DNA of 64,000 nucleotides, taken from Actinomyces provencensis (GTDB taxonomy: Bacteria; Actinomycetota; Actinomycetes; Actinomycetales; Actinomycetaceae). Location of the stretch: positions 2,479,626-2,543,625 of the forward strand of contig NZ_LT700212.1 in NCBI RefSeq assembly GCF_900155435.1. The letters are read 5' to 3'. The position numbers were made by a program, and so were the translations under genes. The notes beneath the pieces were generated by a model, which saw only the letters and a list, made by a program, of their open reading frames with translations, was not told where the DNA came from and did no database searches. Shown piece by piece: positions 45,598 to 53,303 of this stretch; within the stretch, counting starts at the first letter, position 1; every line of letters starts with the position of its first letter.

Positions 45598-46542
45598 ATG
45601 AAGATCCTGGTCACCGAGATGACCCGACTCGGGCCCCTGAACCTGCCCGAGGGTGTCGTGGCGGTCCCCTTCGACGAGCGCCAGCGCGTCCCCGCCGAGC
45701 ACCGCGATGCCGAGGCGGTCGTCCTGTGGGGGCAGTACCCCGACCTCCGCGTCTTCTTCGCCGACCTGCCGCACCTGCGCTGGATCCAGACTCTTGCCGC
45801 CGGCCCCGACAGGATCCTGGCCCTGGACCTCCCCCGTGACATCGTCATCACCAACGGGGAGCACTTCCACGACGACACGGTCGCCGAACACGCCCTCGCC
45901 CTCGCCCTCGCGAACCTGCGGCGGATCCCCGACTGCCTCACCGCCCAGGCCGCGCACCGCTGGGACTCCACCCTCGGCGGGATCCAGCCGCTGCACCCCG
46001 CCGACAGGGTCACCACCCTGTGGGAGTCGAACGTGGTCGTGTGGGGCTTCGGGGCGATCGGCCAGGTGGCGGCTCAGCGCTTCGCGGCGCTCGGCGCCCA
46101 CGTCACCGGCATCGCCCACTCCTCCGGCGAGCGCGCCGGGTTCCCCGTCGTGGCGGTGGACGAGGCCGACGCCGCGCTGCGCGCGGCGGACGTCCTCGTC
46201 ATGGTCCTCCCCTCGCACCCCGACACCCACCACGCCCTGGACGCCCGGGTGCTGGACCTCCTGCCCGACCACACCCAGGTCGTCAACGTCGGCCGTGGCA
46301 GCACGGTCGACGAGGTGGCCCTGGTCGAGGCGCTGCGTGAGGGAAGGATCGGTGCGGCGGCACTCGACGTCACCGAGGTCGAACCACTCCCGGCGGACTC
46401 GCCCCTGTGGGACGCCCCGCACCTGCTCATCACCCCTCACGCGGCGGGTGGGCGGCCGGTGGGCGTCGAGGAGAGGATCGCCCACAACGTGCGCGCCCTG
46501 CTGGGTCTCGGCGGGGACATGATCGGTGTGGTGGCGCGGTGA
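45598..46542 (+). CDS. D-isomer-specific 2-hydroxyacid dehydrogenase
   Basis: The 314-residue protein has the family order: N-terminal flavodoxin-like half, LAAGPDRI, then the NAD-binding domain with VWGFGAIGQVAAQRF (Gly-x-Gly-x2-Gly form), VVNVGRGSTVDEVALVEAL and the catalytic Arg-Glu-His set in NVGRGS, DVTEVEPLP and ITPHAAGG. These enzymes reduce 2-keto acids with NAD(P)H; substrate unknown. ATG 45598 is chosen over 45565 because GGAGG lies six bases before it and MKILVTEM begins the first beta strand. Confidence 0.9.
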   Translation: MKILVTEMTRLGPLNLPEGVVAVPFDERQRVPAEHRDAEAVVLWGQYPDLRVFFADLPHLRWIQTLAAGPDRILALDLPRDIVITNGEHFHDDTVAEHALALALANLRRIPDCLTAQAAHRWDSTLGGIQPLHPADRVTTLWESNVVVWGFGAIGQVAAQRFAALGAHVTGIAHSSGERAGFPVVAVDEADAALRAADVLVMVLPSHPDTHHALDARVLDLLPDHTQVVNVGRGSTVDEVALVEALREGRIGAAALDVTEVEPLPADSPLWDAPHLLITPHAAGGRPVGVEERIAHNVRALLGLGGDMIGVVAR

Positions 46543-46549
46543 CGTCGCG

Positions 46550-47179
46550 GTGAGGTCACCGTCCGGCGGAGGTCACCACCCCGACCGGCACGCGACGGAG
46601 GACCGGTCCGGGAGAGCGGGCGCCCGCTTCCTCGGGCCCCTCGACCCCGTGGACTGGCATCCCCGGCGCGTGACGGTCGCCGGGACCTCGGGCACCGGCA
46701 AGACGACCCTCTCCCGTTCGATCGGGGCACGCCTGGGCCTCCCGATGACGGAGATCGACGCCCTCTTCCACGGGCCGGGCTGGCAGCCCCGTCCGAGCTT
46801 CGTGGCGGACGTGGAGGCGGTGGTCTCCGGCCCGGAGTGGGTCATCGAGTGGCAGTACCGGGTGGTACGGGAGCGCATCGCGGACCGGGCAGACACGCTG
46901 GTGTGGCTCGACCTGCCGGTGCGCGTCACCATGTGGCGCGTCGTGCGCCGGACGGTGGTCAGGCGCCTGCGCCGCACGGAGTTGTGGAACGGCAACACCG
47001 AGCCGCCCCTGTGGACCTTCCTCACCGACCGCGACCACATCGTGCGCTGGGCCTGGGCGCACCGCCACACCCTGCGCGGTCGCATCCCGGAGGTGGCGAC
47101 GGTCCGTCCGGACCTGCACGTCATCAGGCTGCGGTCGCAGCGGGAGGTGGACCGGTGGATGGCGGGGCTCCGCCCCTGA
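46550..47179 (+). CDS. P-loop kinase-like protein (topology-modulation/adenylate-kinase type)
   Basis: The conserved part begins RVTVAGTSGTGKTTLSRSIGARLGLPMTEIDALFHGPGW, a Walker A followed by the shikimate-kinase-like D, then WVIEWQYRVVRERIADRADTLVWLDLPVRVTMWRVVRR (Arg-rich lid) and TELWNGNTEP. Proteins of this type are annotated as topology modulation or FlaR-like proteins, probably nucleotide or small-molecule kinases. The start is uncertain: GTG 46550 lies seven bases after the dehydrogenase stop, but the first 35 residues look unstructured, and a GTG at 46650 would give the usual family length. Confidence 0.7.
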   Translation: MRSPSGGGHHPDRHATEDRSGRAGARFLGPLDPVDWHPRRVTVAGTSGTGKTTLSRSIGARLGLPMTEIDALFHGPGWQPRPSFVADVEAVVSGPEWVIEWQYRVVRERIADRADTLVWLDLPVRVTMWRVVRRTVVRRLRRTELWNGNTEPPLWTFLTDRDHIVRWAWAHRHTLRGRIPEVATVRPDLHVIRLRSQREVDRWMAGLRP

Positions 47180-47232
47180 ACCTGCGGGGTCTCGGACCTG
47201 CGGGGTGCCGGCGCGATGCCTGCGGGATGCCT

Positions 47233-47270
47233 CCGGGGTGGGACCGACACCGTCGTCGACCCCACCCCGG
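47233..47270. terminator. Bidirectional terminator hairpin
   Basis: CCGGGGTGGG (47233-47242) is complementary to CCCACCCCGG (47261-47270) with an 18-base loop, in the gap between the convergent kinase-like and alcohol dehydrogenase genes. Confidence 0.6.
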
Positions 47271-47293
47271 TGGCACCCGACCGGACCGGGATC

Positions 47294-48343
47294 TCAGGCC
47301 CAGGGGTCCACGAGGATGCGGATCGGGTTGCCGACCTTCTTCTCCAGGTGCTCGATCCCGGTGGCGATGTCGGTGAGGGGCACGACCTCCGTGACCGACT
47401 CGTGCAGGTCGAGACGCCCGTACTTCAGCATCTCGGCGAGCATCCCAATGTCCTGGTTCTGGTAGCCGATGTGGCCGAGCACCTGCTTGGACTTCAGGTT
47501 GAACTCCAGGAAGGTCCCCAGGTTCATGTCCTGGACCGACATGCCGACCGTGACGACCTTGCCGTGGTTGTCGAGGACGGACACGGCCTGGCGCAGCGTG
47601 GGCTGGATGCCGACGGCGTCGAAGGCGACGTCGATCATGCGACCGCCCGTGGCCCTGGTGACCTCGTCGACCAGGTTCGGGTCGTCGCTGCGGAAGACGT
47701 GGTCCGCCCCGAGTCTCAGGGCCCGCTCCAGGGCGTAGTCGTCGATGTCGAACCCGATCAGGGGGACGGCACCGGCCAGCCGCGCGAGCTGGATGATGTG
47801 GGTGCCGACACCGCCCAGGCCCCACACGCCGACCGCATTGCCGGGATGGACCTTCCCCGTGCGGACCACGGCGCCGAAGGGGGTGGACACGGCGTCGGCG
47901 AGGATCGCGGCCTGCTTCATGTCGACCTCGTCGGGGATCCGCGTCAGGCCCATCGCCTGGGCGATGGTGTACTGCGCCCAGGCCCCGTCGTAGGCGAAGG
48001 CCATGAGGTGGAGGTCCAGACAGTTCGTGAAGTCCCCCCGCCGGCAGCGGCGGCACACCAGGCAGGGTCGGCCGGCCGAGGGGATGACCCGGTCGCCGAC
48101 CTCCCACCCCGACACCCCGGCACCGAGGGCGTCGATCACCCCGGCGGCCTCGTGGCCCTGCGTCACCACCGGCAGCTGTGCCGGGAAATGGCCGCTGATC
48201 AGCGACAGGTCGGAGTGGCAGATCCCGCAGTACGCCACCTTGATCCGCACCTGTCCGGGCCCGGGCTCGGGGACGGGGACCTCCTCGACGGTCACCTCCC
48301 CCGTGTCCGAGTGGAACCGTTCAGCGAGCATCGTGTCGGCCAT
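47294..48343 (-). CDS. Zinc-dependent alcohol dehydrogenase (AdhP type)
   Basis: The 349-residue protein is a medium-chain dehydrogenase: catalytic zinc ligands in CGICHSD (Cys about 39) and GHEAAGVI (His about 62), structural zinc Cys cluster CLVCRRCRRGDFTNC, and an NAD-binding GVWGLGGVGTHIIQ with an Asp after the second strand (FDIDD). The C terminus is KKVGNPIRILVDPW. Family members oxidise primary alcohols or reduce aldehydes. ATG 48343 has AAGGAAGTG upstream. A palindrome lies 50-60 bases before the start. Confidence 0.9.
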   Translation of the reverse strand: MADTMLAERFHSDTGEVTVEEVPVPEPGPGQVRIKVAYCGICHSDLSLISGHFPAQLPVVTQGHEAAGVIDALGAGVSGWEVGDRVIPSAGRPCLVCRRCRRGDFTNCLDLHLMAFAYDGAWAQYTIAQAMGLTRIPDEVDMKQAAILADAVSTPFGAVVRTGKVHPGNAVGVWGLGGVGTHIIQLARLAGAVPLIGFDIDDYALERALRLGADHVFRSDDPNLVDEVTRATGGRMIDVAFDAVGIQPTLRQAVSVLDNHGKVVTVGMSVQDMNLGTFLEFNLKSKQVLGHIGYQNQDIGMLAEMLKYGRLDLHESVTEVVPLTDIATGIEHLEKKVGNPIRILVDPWA

Positions 48344-48391
48344 ACGATCACTTCCTTGTCATCATGGGACGGCCGTTGCCCACCGATACTA

Positions 48392-48403
48392 GGACTCAAG
48401 TCC
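48392..48403. promoter_or_regulatory. Palindrome GGACTCAAGTCC upstream of the alcohol dehydrogenase
   Basis: GGACT-CA-AGTCC is a perfect short palindrome; on the minus strand it reads GGACTTGAGTCC followed directly by TAGTAT, a good -10 box. A CTTGAG-type palindrome just before a -10 is typical of MerR-family targets, so an activator site is plausible. Confidence 0.5.
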
Positions 48404-48543
48404 CACTTCCCGTGACGGCATCGGACACCGGTGACTGTGACCCGCGCCACGCCCCGTCGTCGGCGCCCCGCCCGGACGGTGACTTCCGGACCGGCGGTGG
48501 CACCCGGACCGGCGGTGACCTCTCGGTCCGGAGGTCGGCGTCC
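48404..48543. repeat. Gap with short GGACCGGCGGTG repeats
   Basis: The region between the alcohol dehydrogenase promoter and the end of the NUDIX gene has no gene. CGGACCGGCGGTG occurs twice 18 bases apart near 48487 and 48505, followed by an inverse CGGTCCGG; this could act as a terminator for the NUDIX gene. Confidence 0.45.
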
Positions 48544-49104
48544 TCAGTCCGACAGCCGCTCCGGGTCCTCCAGGCTGAAGGAGTCCGCGGGCAGCGCCAC
48601 CGCGACCGGGAGGAGCTGCTCGACCACTGCGGTGTAGAACTCCGCGACATCGGCCAGCGCGCCACCGGGCCCCACCTCGGCCCACAGCTCCTCGAGGGTG
48701 GGCCAGGACAGCTCCCGGCTCTCACCCTCGCCGGTCGCGTGGCGGGGAGCCTGGTCCGTGACGAAGGCGTAGCCCAGGTCGGTGTGGAGGTGGTCCCCGG
48801 GCAGTCTGTGCGTGTTGACCTGGAACGGCGTGGGGTGGCGGACCGCGCCGTGGGCCTCGATGTCCAGGGGCACCACCTGGAGCACGGCGAGCTGGTCGAG
48901 GTCGTAACCCGACTCCTCCACCACCTCGTGGGCCAGGGCCGACCACGGTGTCTCGGCGAGCTCGACGTGCCCCCCGACCTGCATGAGGCGCCCCAGTTTC
49001 CTGTGCCGGTGCACGAGGACCCGGGGAGCACCCAGGTCCGTGCGGACGATGTAGGCGCTGCAGGTGAGGTCGTGCTGACCGGGGGAGGTGTGGATGTGGG
49101 GCAC
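48544..49104 (-). CDS. NUDIX hydrolase
   Basis: The 186-residue protein has a NUDIX box, GGHVELAETPWSALAHEVVEESGYD (about residues 43-67), with the two-Glu metal site in HEVVEE. NUDIX enzymes cleave nucleoside diphosphates linked to other groups. The first part, DLTCSAYIVRTDLGAPRVLVHRHRKLGRLMQVGG, is typical of sugar-nucleotide or (d)NTP-cleaning members. The start is GTG 49104. Substrate cannot be read from sequence. Confidence 0.88.
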   Translation of the reverse strand: MPHIHTSPGQHDLTCSAYIVRTDLGAPRVLVHRHRKLGRLMQVGGHVELAETPWSALAHEVVEESGYDLDQLAVLQVVPLDIEAHGAVRHPTPFQVNTHRLPGDHLHTDLGYAFVTDQAPRHATGEGESRELSWPTLEELWAEVGPGGALADVAEFYTAVVEQLLPVAVALPADSFSLEDPERLSD

Positions 49105-49171
49105 GAGCGCGAGGCTACCCGGACCGGCGTCCGTCCCGCACGCCGACGGGCGGGACCTGACGGCGCAGGCG

Positions 49172-49208
49172 CCGGGTGGGGGCGCGCACGCCCCGCGCCC
49201 CCACCCGG
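49172..49208 (-). terminator. Strong terminator of the alpha-glucoside operon
   Basis: CCGGGTGGGGGCGCG (49172-49186) and CGCGCCCCCACCCGG (49194-49208) form a perfect 15-bp stem with a 7-base loop, 20 bases after the GH13 stop codon. Confidence 0.75.
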
Positions 49209-49227
49209 CCGACCCCTGCGGGATCCC

Positions 49228-50994
49228 TCAGGACCGCTCCGCGGCCCCGCCCTCGTCGACGACGATCCACGCGGCCCGGTTCGGTTCGAGGTCGAACTCA
49301 CCCCGCGCCGCGGCCTCCACCACGGATGCGGGTGCCTCCACGGTCCCCGACAGGAGCGCGACCCTTCCCCGGACCGGCACCCGCAGCGGCGTGACACCGG
49401 TGTTGAGCGCGACCACGACGTCACCGTTGCGGGCGACGACGAGGTCCTGGTGGGCATCGACCCAGGTCAACGTGCCCGCCGGGAGCTCGAGCTCCCTCCT
49501 GAGGGCGATGGTGCGGCGGTACTCGTGCAGCGGCGACCCGGGATCGGCCAGCTCCGTGTCGACGGCGAAGCGTCCCCAGTCGGCAGGCTGGGGCAGCCAC
49601 GGCTCCTCACCCGCGCCGAAGCCGAAGTGGGGGGCGTCCGCCACCCAGGGCAGGGGGACGCGGCACCCGTCGCGTCCCCGCACCCGGTGCCCGGAGCGCA
49701 ACCAGGTCGGGTCCTTGCGTGCCTCGTCGGGCAGCCGGGTCGCCTCGGGCAGGCCCAGCTCCTCACCGTTGTAGACGTACATCGACCCCGGCAGTCCCAT
49801 GAGGAAGCTGGTCAGCGCCAGTGCGCGGCGCAGGCCGATCTCCTCGTCAGGCTGGGGGTCCGTGACGCCGATACCGGTGGCGGTTGAGGACCCGTAGGGG
49901 TAGCCGAGCCGCGTCGCGTGGCGGACCACGTCATGGTTGGAGAGCACCCAGGTGTTGACCGCCCCCACCGAGGCGTTGGAGGCCAACGTGCGGGCGATGG
50001 TCCAGCGCAGCTCGATGGCGTCCCACCCGCACTTGAGGACGTCGAAGTTGAAGGCCTGGCTCATCTCGTCGGATCGGACGTAGGCCGCGATGCGATCCGG
50101 GTCGTCCACCCAGGCCTCGGCGACGAGCATCCGGTCCCGGCCGTACTCGTCGAAGACGCGGCGCCACTCCCGGTAGATCTCGTGGACGCCGTCCTGGTCG
50201 AAGTACGGACCGGCATCGGGAGCCTTCTCCACGCGTCCCTTCCCGCCGGCAGCCACGTAGGAGAACCGGTCGGGACCGATCTGGTCATCGGGCAGGCCCT
50301 GGGCCTTGACCAGGCCGTGAGCGACGTCGACACGGAAGCCGTCGACCCCCCGGTCCAGCCAGAAACGGAAGTAGCGCTGGAACTCCTCGTGGACGTCCTG
50401 GTTGTCCCAGTTGAGGTCGGGCTGGTGGACGTCGAAGAGGTGCAGGTACCACCATCCCCTGTCCTCCTCGTGGCCCGTCACCTCCTCGACGCGGGTCCAG
50501 GCCGACCCACCGAACATCGACCCCCAGTTGTTGGGAGGGACGTCCCCACTCTCGCGGAACATGTAGCGATCGCGTTCGGGGGAGCCGGGTGCGGCTGCCA
50601 GGGCCTCCTGGAACCACACGTGGTCGGAGGAGGTGTGGTTGGGGACCACGTCGATGATGATCCGCATCCCCAGTCCGTGTGCGCGTCGGAGGACCTCGTC
50701 GAACTCCTCCAACGTCCCGTACTCGGGGTTGATGTCGAAGTAGTCGGAGACGTCGTAGCCGTTGTCCCACTGGGGGGAGGGGTAGAAGGGGGAGAACCAG
50801 ATCGCGTCGACACCCAGGTCGTGGAGGTGGTCGAGGCGGTCCAGGACACCGCGGAGGTCCCCGATGCCGTCACCGTTGCCGTCGGCGAAGGAACGCGGGT
50901 AGATCTGGTAGATCAGCGCGGTCCGCCACCAGTCGGACGCCGCATTGGGTCCGGTGACGGGTTCCGTGGTGGGGATGCCTGGGGTTTCGCTCAT
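49228..50994 (-). CDS. GH13 alpha-glucosidase (oligo-1,6-glucosidase type)
   Basis: The 588-residue protein has all GH13 regions: IDVVPNHTS, DGFRVDVAHGL with the nucleophile Asp (about 224), MLVAEAWVD with the acid/base Glu (about 290) and LSNHDVVRH with the third Asp (about 353). WWRTALIYQIYPRSFADGNGDGIGDLRG at the N terminus and QPDLNWDN are typical of the oligo-1,6-glucosidase/alpha-glucosidase group. It hydrolyses short alpha-glucosides in the cytosol (no signal peptide), fitting its place downstream of the importer genes. ATG 50994 has no strong ribosome site. Confidence 0.93.
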   Translation of the reverse strand: MSETPGIPTTEPVTGPNAASDWWRTALIYQIYPRSFADGNGDGIGDLRGVLDRLDHLHDLGVDAIWFSPFYPSPQWDNGYDVSDYFDINPEYGTLEEFDEVLRRAHGLGMRIIIDVVPNHTSSDHVWFQEALAAAPGSPERDRYMFRESGDVPPNNWGSMFGGSAWTRVEEVTGHEEDRGWWYLHLFDVHQPDLNWDNQDVHEEFQRYFRFWLDRGVDGFRVDVAHGLVKAQGLPDDQIGPDRFSYVAAGGKGRVEKAPDAGPYFDQDGVHEIYREWRRVFDEYGRDRMLVAEAWVDDPDRIAAYVRSDEMSQAFNFDVLKCGWDAIELRWTIARTLASNASVGAVNTWVLSNHDVVRHATRLGYPYGSSTATGIGVTDPQPDEEIGLRRALALTSFLMGLPGSMYVYNGEELGLPEATRLPDEARKDPTWLRSGHRVRGRDGCRVPLPWVADAPHFGFGAGEEPWLPQPADWGRFAVDTELADPGSPLHEYRRTIALRRELELPAGTLTWVDAHQDLVVARNGDVVVALNTGVTPLRVPVRGRVALLSGTVEAPASVVEAAARGEFDLEPNRAAWIVVDEGGAAERS

Positions 50995-51256
50995 GGGTGG
51001 GTGACGCGCCTTCCGTGATCGGGATCGGGTGTGGTGGGTTTGGGTGTCCCCGGCGACCGGGGGTGGGGGCCGGCCCCGGGAGGGGATGTCGAGCCCGGCC
51101 AGGCGTCGGGACCCGGCGGGGCCGCGTCCGGGGACCGACGAGGGCGGGCACCGTCCTCCCGGTGTCGGGGCGGACGAGGGCGCCCCCGTCCCCGCGGACA
51201 CCGGGGCCGGGTCGCCGGACCCGGCCCCGGACCCGCGGGTGCAGGTCCCCGGGACC
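50995..51256 (-). promoter_or_regulatory. Intercistronic region with 13-bp hairpin in the sugar operon
   Basis: The 262-bp gap between the permease and GH13 genes contains CCGGGGCCGGGTC (51201-51213) and GACCCGGCCCCGG (51218-51230), a perfect 13-bp stem with a GCCG loop, 26 bases after the permease stop. Two ACGAGGGCG words lie at 51138 and 51174. It may stop most transcripts after the permeases or protect the 5' part from decay. Confidence 0.6.
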
Positions 51257-52111
51257 TCAGGACTTGACGCCGCCGGCGGCCAGGCCGGCGACGATGCGCC
51301 TCTGGAAGAAGAGCACGAGGAGGATCAGTGGGATCGTGACGACGATGCCCGCCGCCATCTGGGACCCGTAGGGGGTCTCGAACTGCGAGGCCCCACCGAA
51401 CTTCGACAGTGCCACGGGCGCGGTCTGCATCCTCGGGTTGTTGACCATGGTGGACGCGATGAGGAACTCGTTCCACGCGTTGATGAACACGATGATCGCC
51501 GTGGTGAAGATGCCCGGTGCCGCCAGGGGCAGGATGATCTTGCGGAACGCCTGCCACGGTGTGCACCCGTCGACCATCGCCGCCTGCTCGAGTTCGCGGG
51601 GCATCTGGCGGAAGAAGGTGTTGAGGTTCCACACCGCCAGCGGCAGGGCGAAGGACAGGTAGGGGACGATGAGCGCCTGGTAGGTGTTGATCCAGTTCCA
51701 GTCGGTGAACAACCGCAGCAGCGGGACGATGATCGCCACCAGGGGGAACATCGAGGTCGCCACGACCAGCGTGAGCAGGACCCCCTTGCCGGGGAACTCG
51801 AGGCGGGCCAGGGCGTAGGCGGCGAAGGTCGCCACGATCAGGGAGATCACGGTGGTCACCAGTGACACGATCGCGGAGTTGATGAGCGCCTGGCCGAACT
51901 GGCGGCCCGGGTCGAACACCGACGCGAAGTTCTCGAAGGAGACGACCGTCGGCCACCAACTGGTCTGGAAGATGTCCTGGGGACGTCTCAGGGAGGAGAC
52001 GAGCATCCAGTAGAACGGGGCCAGGCAGTAGACGAGGATGAGGCCGATGCCGAGCACCGAGCCCACATTGCCCAGGATGATGCGCTTGGGGGACTCCGCC
52101 TTCGTGCTCAT
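51257..52111 (-). CDS. Sugar ABC transporter permease, MalG type
   Basis: The 284-residue protein has six predicted helices and the inner-membrane EAA loop MPRELEQAAMVDGCTPWQAFRKIILPLAAPGI that contacts the ATPase. N-terminal LGIGLILVYCLAPFYWMLVSSLR is the first helix. It is the second permease of an alpha-glucoside importer. Its ATG overlaps the stop of the MalF-type gene by four bases. No ATPase gene is present, so a shared MsiK-like ATPase elsewhere is expected. Confidence 0.93.
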   Translation of the reverse strand: MSTKAESPKRIILGNVGSVLGIGLILVYCLAPFYWMLVSSLRRPQDIFQTSWWPTVVSFENFASVFDPGRQFGQALINSAIVSLVTTVISLIVATFAAYALARLEFPGKGVLLTLVVATSMFPLVAIIVPLLRLFTDWNWINTYQALIVPYLSFALPLAVWNLNTFFRQMPRELEQAAMVDGCTPWQAFRKIILPLAAPGIFTTAIIVFINAWNEFLIASTMVNNPRMQTAPVALSKFGGASQFETPYGSQMAAGIVVTIPLILLVLFFQRRIVAGLAAGGVKS

Positions 52112-53202
52112 GACCGCGCTCCTTCACTGCCGGCGATGTCCTGCGCCAGTGCCTTCTCCGCTGCTAGGACCTCTCCGGGTGAGGCCGGACCGTCCTCGCC
52201 CTCGTGCCCGGTGGGGCGCTTCCTGCGCCGTCGGAAGATCCTCAGCTTCCTGTTCCCTCCGTCGTCCCCCGAGCCGATGACATCGGCGCCGAGGAGCCTG
52301 ATGAAGGCGAAGGCGATGATGAAGATGTAGAGGAAGAGGATGATCGCGTAGGCCGCCGCCGACCCGTACCTGACGTTCGAGGCCTCGTCCTGGACGAGCA
52401 TCGAGAGCGTCTCCACCGAGGGCTTGCGGGCGCCGATGAGGATGTAGGGCAGGTCGTACATCCTCAGCGCGTCCAGGGCGCGGAAGAGGACGGCGACGAC
52501 CAGGGCGGGCTTGACCAGGGGGAGGGTGATGCGGGTGAAGCGCTGCCACACCCCGGCCCCGTCGATCTTGGCCGCCTCGTAGACCTCGTCGGGGATCACC
52601 TGGAGGCCCGCCAGGGTGAGGAGCCCGATGAAGGGCGCCGTCTTCCAGACGTCGGCGATGATGACGGCGAACTTCGCGGACCAGTCGCCGGTGGACCAGA
52701 GGATCTGCGTGCCGAGCAGCGCGTTGGCGGCGCCGTGGGCGTCGAAGATCCACTTCCACAGGACTGCGGACACCGCGGTGGGCACGGCCCAGGGAATGAG
52801 GATGGCGGCACGCACGATGCCACGCCCACGCATGGCCTTGTGCATGATCAACGCCATGATCACGCCCAGGAACGTCTCCAGGACCACCGTCACCACTCCG
52901 AAGAGGGTCGTGTTCCAGGCGGCATTCCAGAACCGGGCGCCGTTGGCGGTGAAGATGGTCGCATAGTTGGCCAGTCCGACGAACGGCGCGGTGTCGGAGT
53001 AGAAGCCCTCCTCGTCCATGCCGGCGACCCCGAAGAAGGAGTCCCTGACCGCCATGATGATGGGAAAGACGATGACGACCACGATCACCAGGACCGTGGG
53101 GAGGACCAGGAGCACGCCGGTCCGGCGTTCCTGGCTCACACGTTTGGAGAACCCGTGCCGTTCGTGCGGCTTCAGGGCCGCCACGGCAGGTGCGGTTGAC
53201 AC
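52108..53202 (-). CDS. Sugar ABC transporter permease, MalF type
   Basis: The 364-residue protein has a first helix VLLVLPTVLVIVVVIVFPIIM and the EAA loop VIPDEVYEAAKIDGAGVWQRFTRITLPLVKPAL. Compared with usual family members of about 300 residues it has an extra basic/acidic C-terminal tail of about 55 residues (RIFRRRRKRPTGHEGEDG...), which is unusual and cytoplasmic. GTG 53202 is preceded by AAAGGAAG. It pairs with the MalG-type permease. Together they resemble LpqY-SugABC/Agl-type importers for trehalose, maltose or other alpha-glucosides. Confidence 0.92.
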   Translation of the reverse strand: MSTAPAVAALKPHERHGFSKRVSQERRTGVLLVLPTVLVIVVVIVFPIIMAVRDSFFGVAGMDEEGFYSDTAPFVGLANYATIFTANGARFWNAAWNTTLFGVVTVVLETFLGVIMALIMHKAMRGRGIVRAAILIPWAVPTAVSAVLWKWIFDAHGAANALLGTQILWSTGDWSAKFAVIIADVWKTAPFIGLLTLAGLQVIPDEVYEAAKIDGAGVWQRFTRITLPLVKPALVVAVLFRALDALRMYDLPYILIGARKPSVETLSMLVQDEASNVRYGSAAAYAIILFLYIFIIAFAFIRLLGADVIGSGDDGGNRKLRIFRRRRKRPTGHEGEDGPASPGEVLAAEKALAQDIAGSEGARS

Positions 53203-53234
53203 GACACTCGCTTCCTTTCAGTCGCCTGGAGGGC

Positions 53235-53273
53235 GGGGTCCCGGTCCGGGTGCTGCGCCCGGACCGGGACCCC
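53235..53273 (-). terminator. Very stable hairpin between binding-protein and permease genes
   Basis: GGGGTCCCGGTCCGGG (53235-53250) and CCCGGACCGGGACCCC (53258-53273) form a perfect 16-bp stem with a 7-base loop, 30 bases after the binding-protein stop. In enteric mal operons similar structures raise the yield of binding protein over the permeases; the same role is likely here. Confidence 0.75.
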
Positions 53274-53303
53274 CTCCCACTGAGGATCCTCGGGCCGACG
53301 GCC

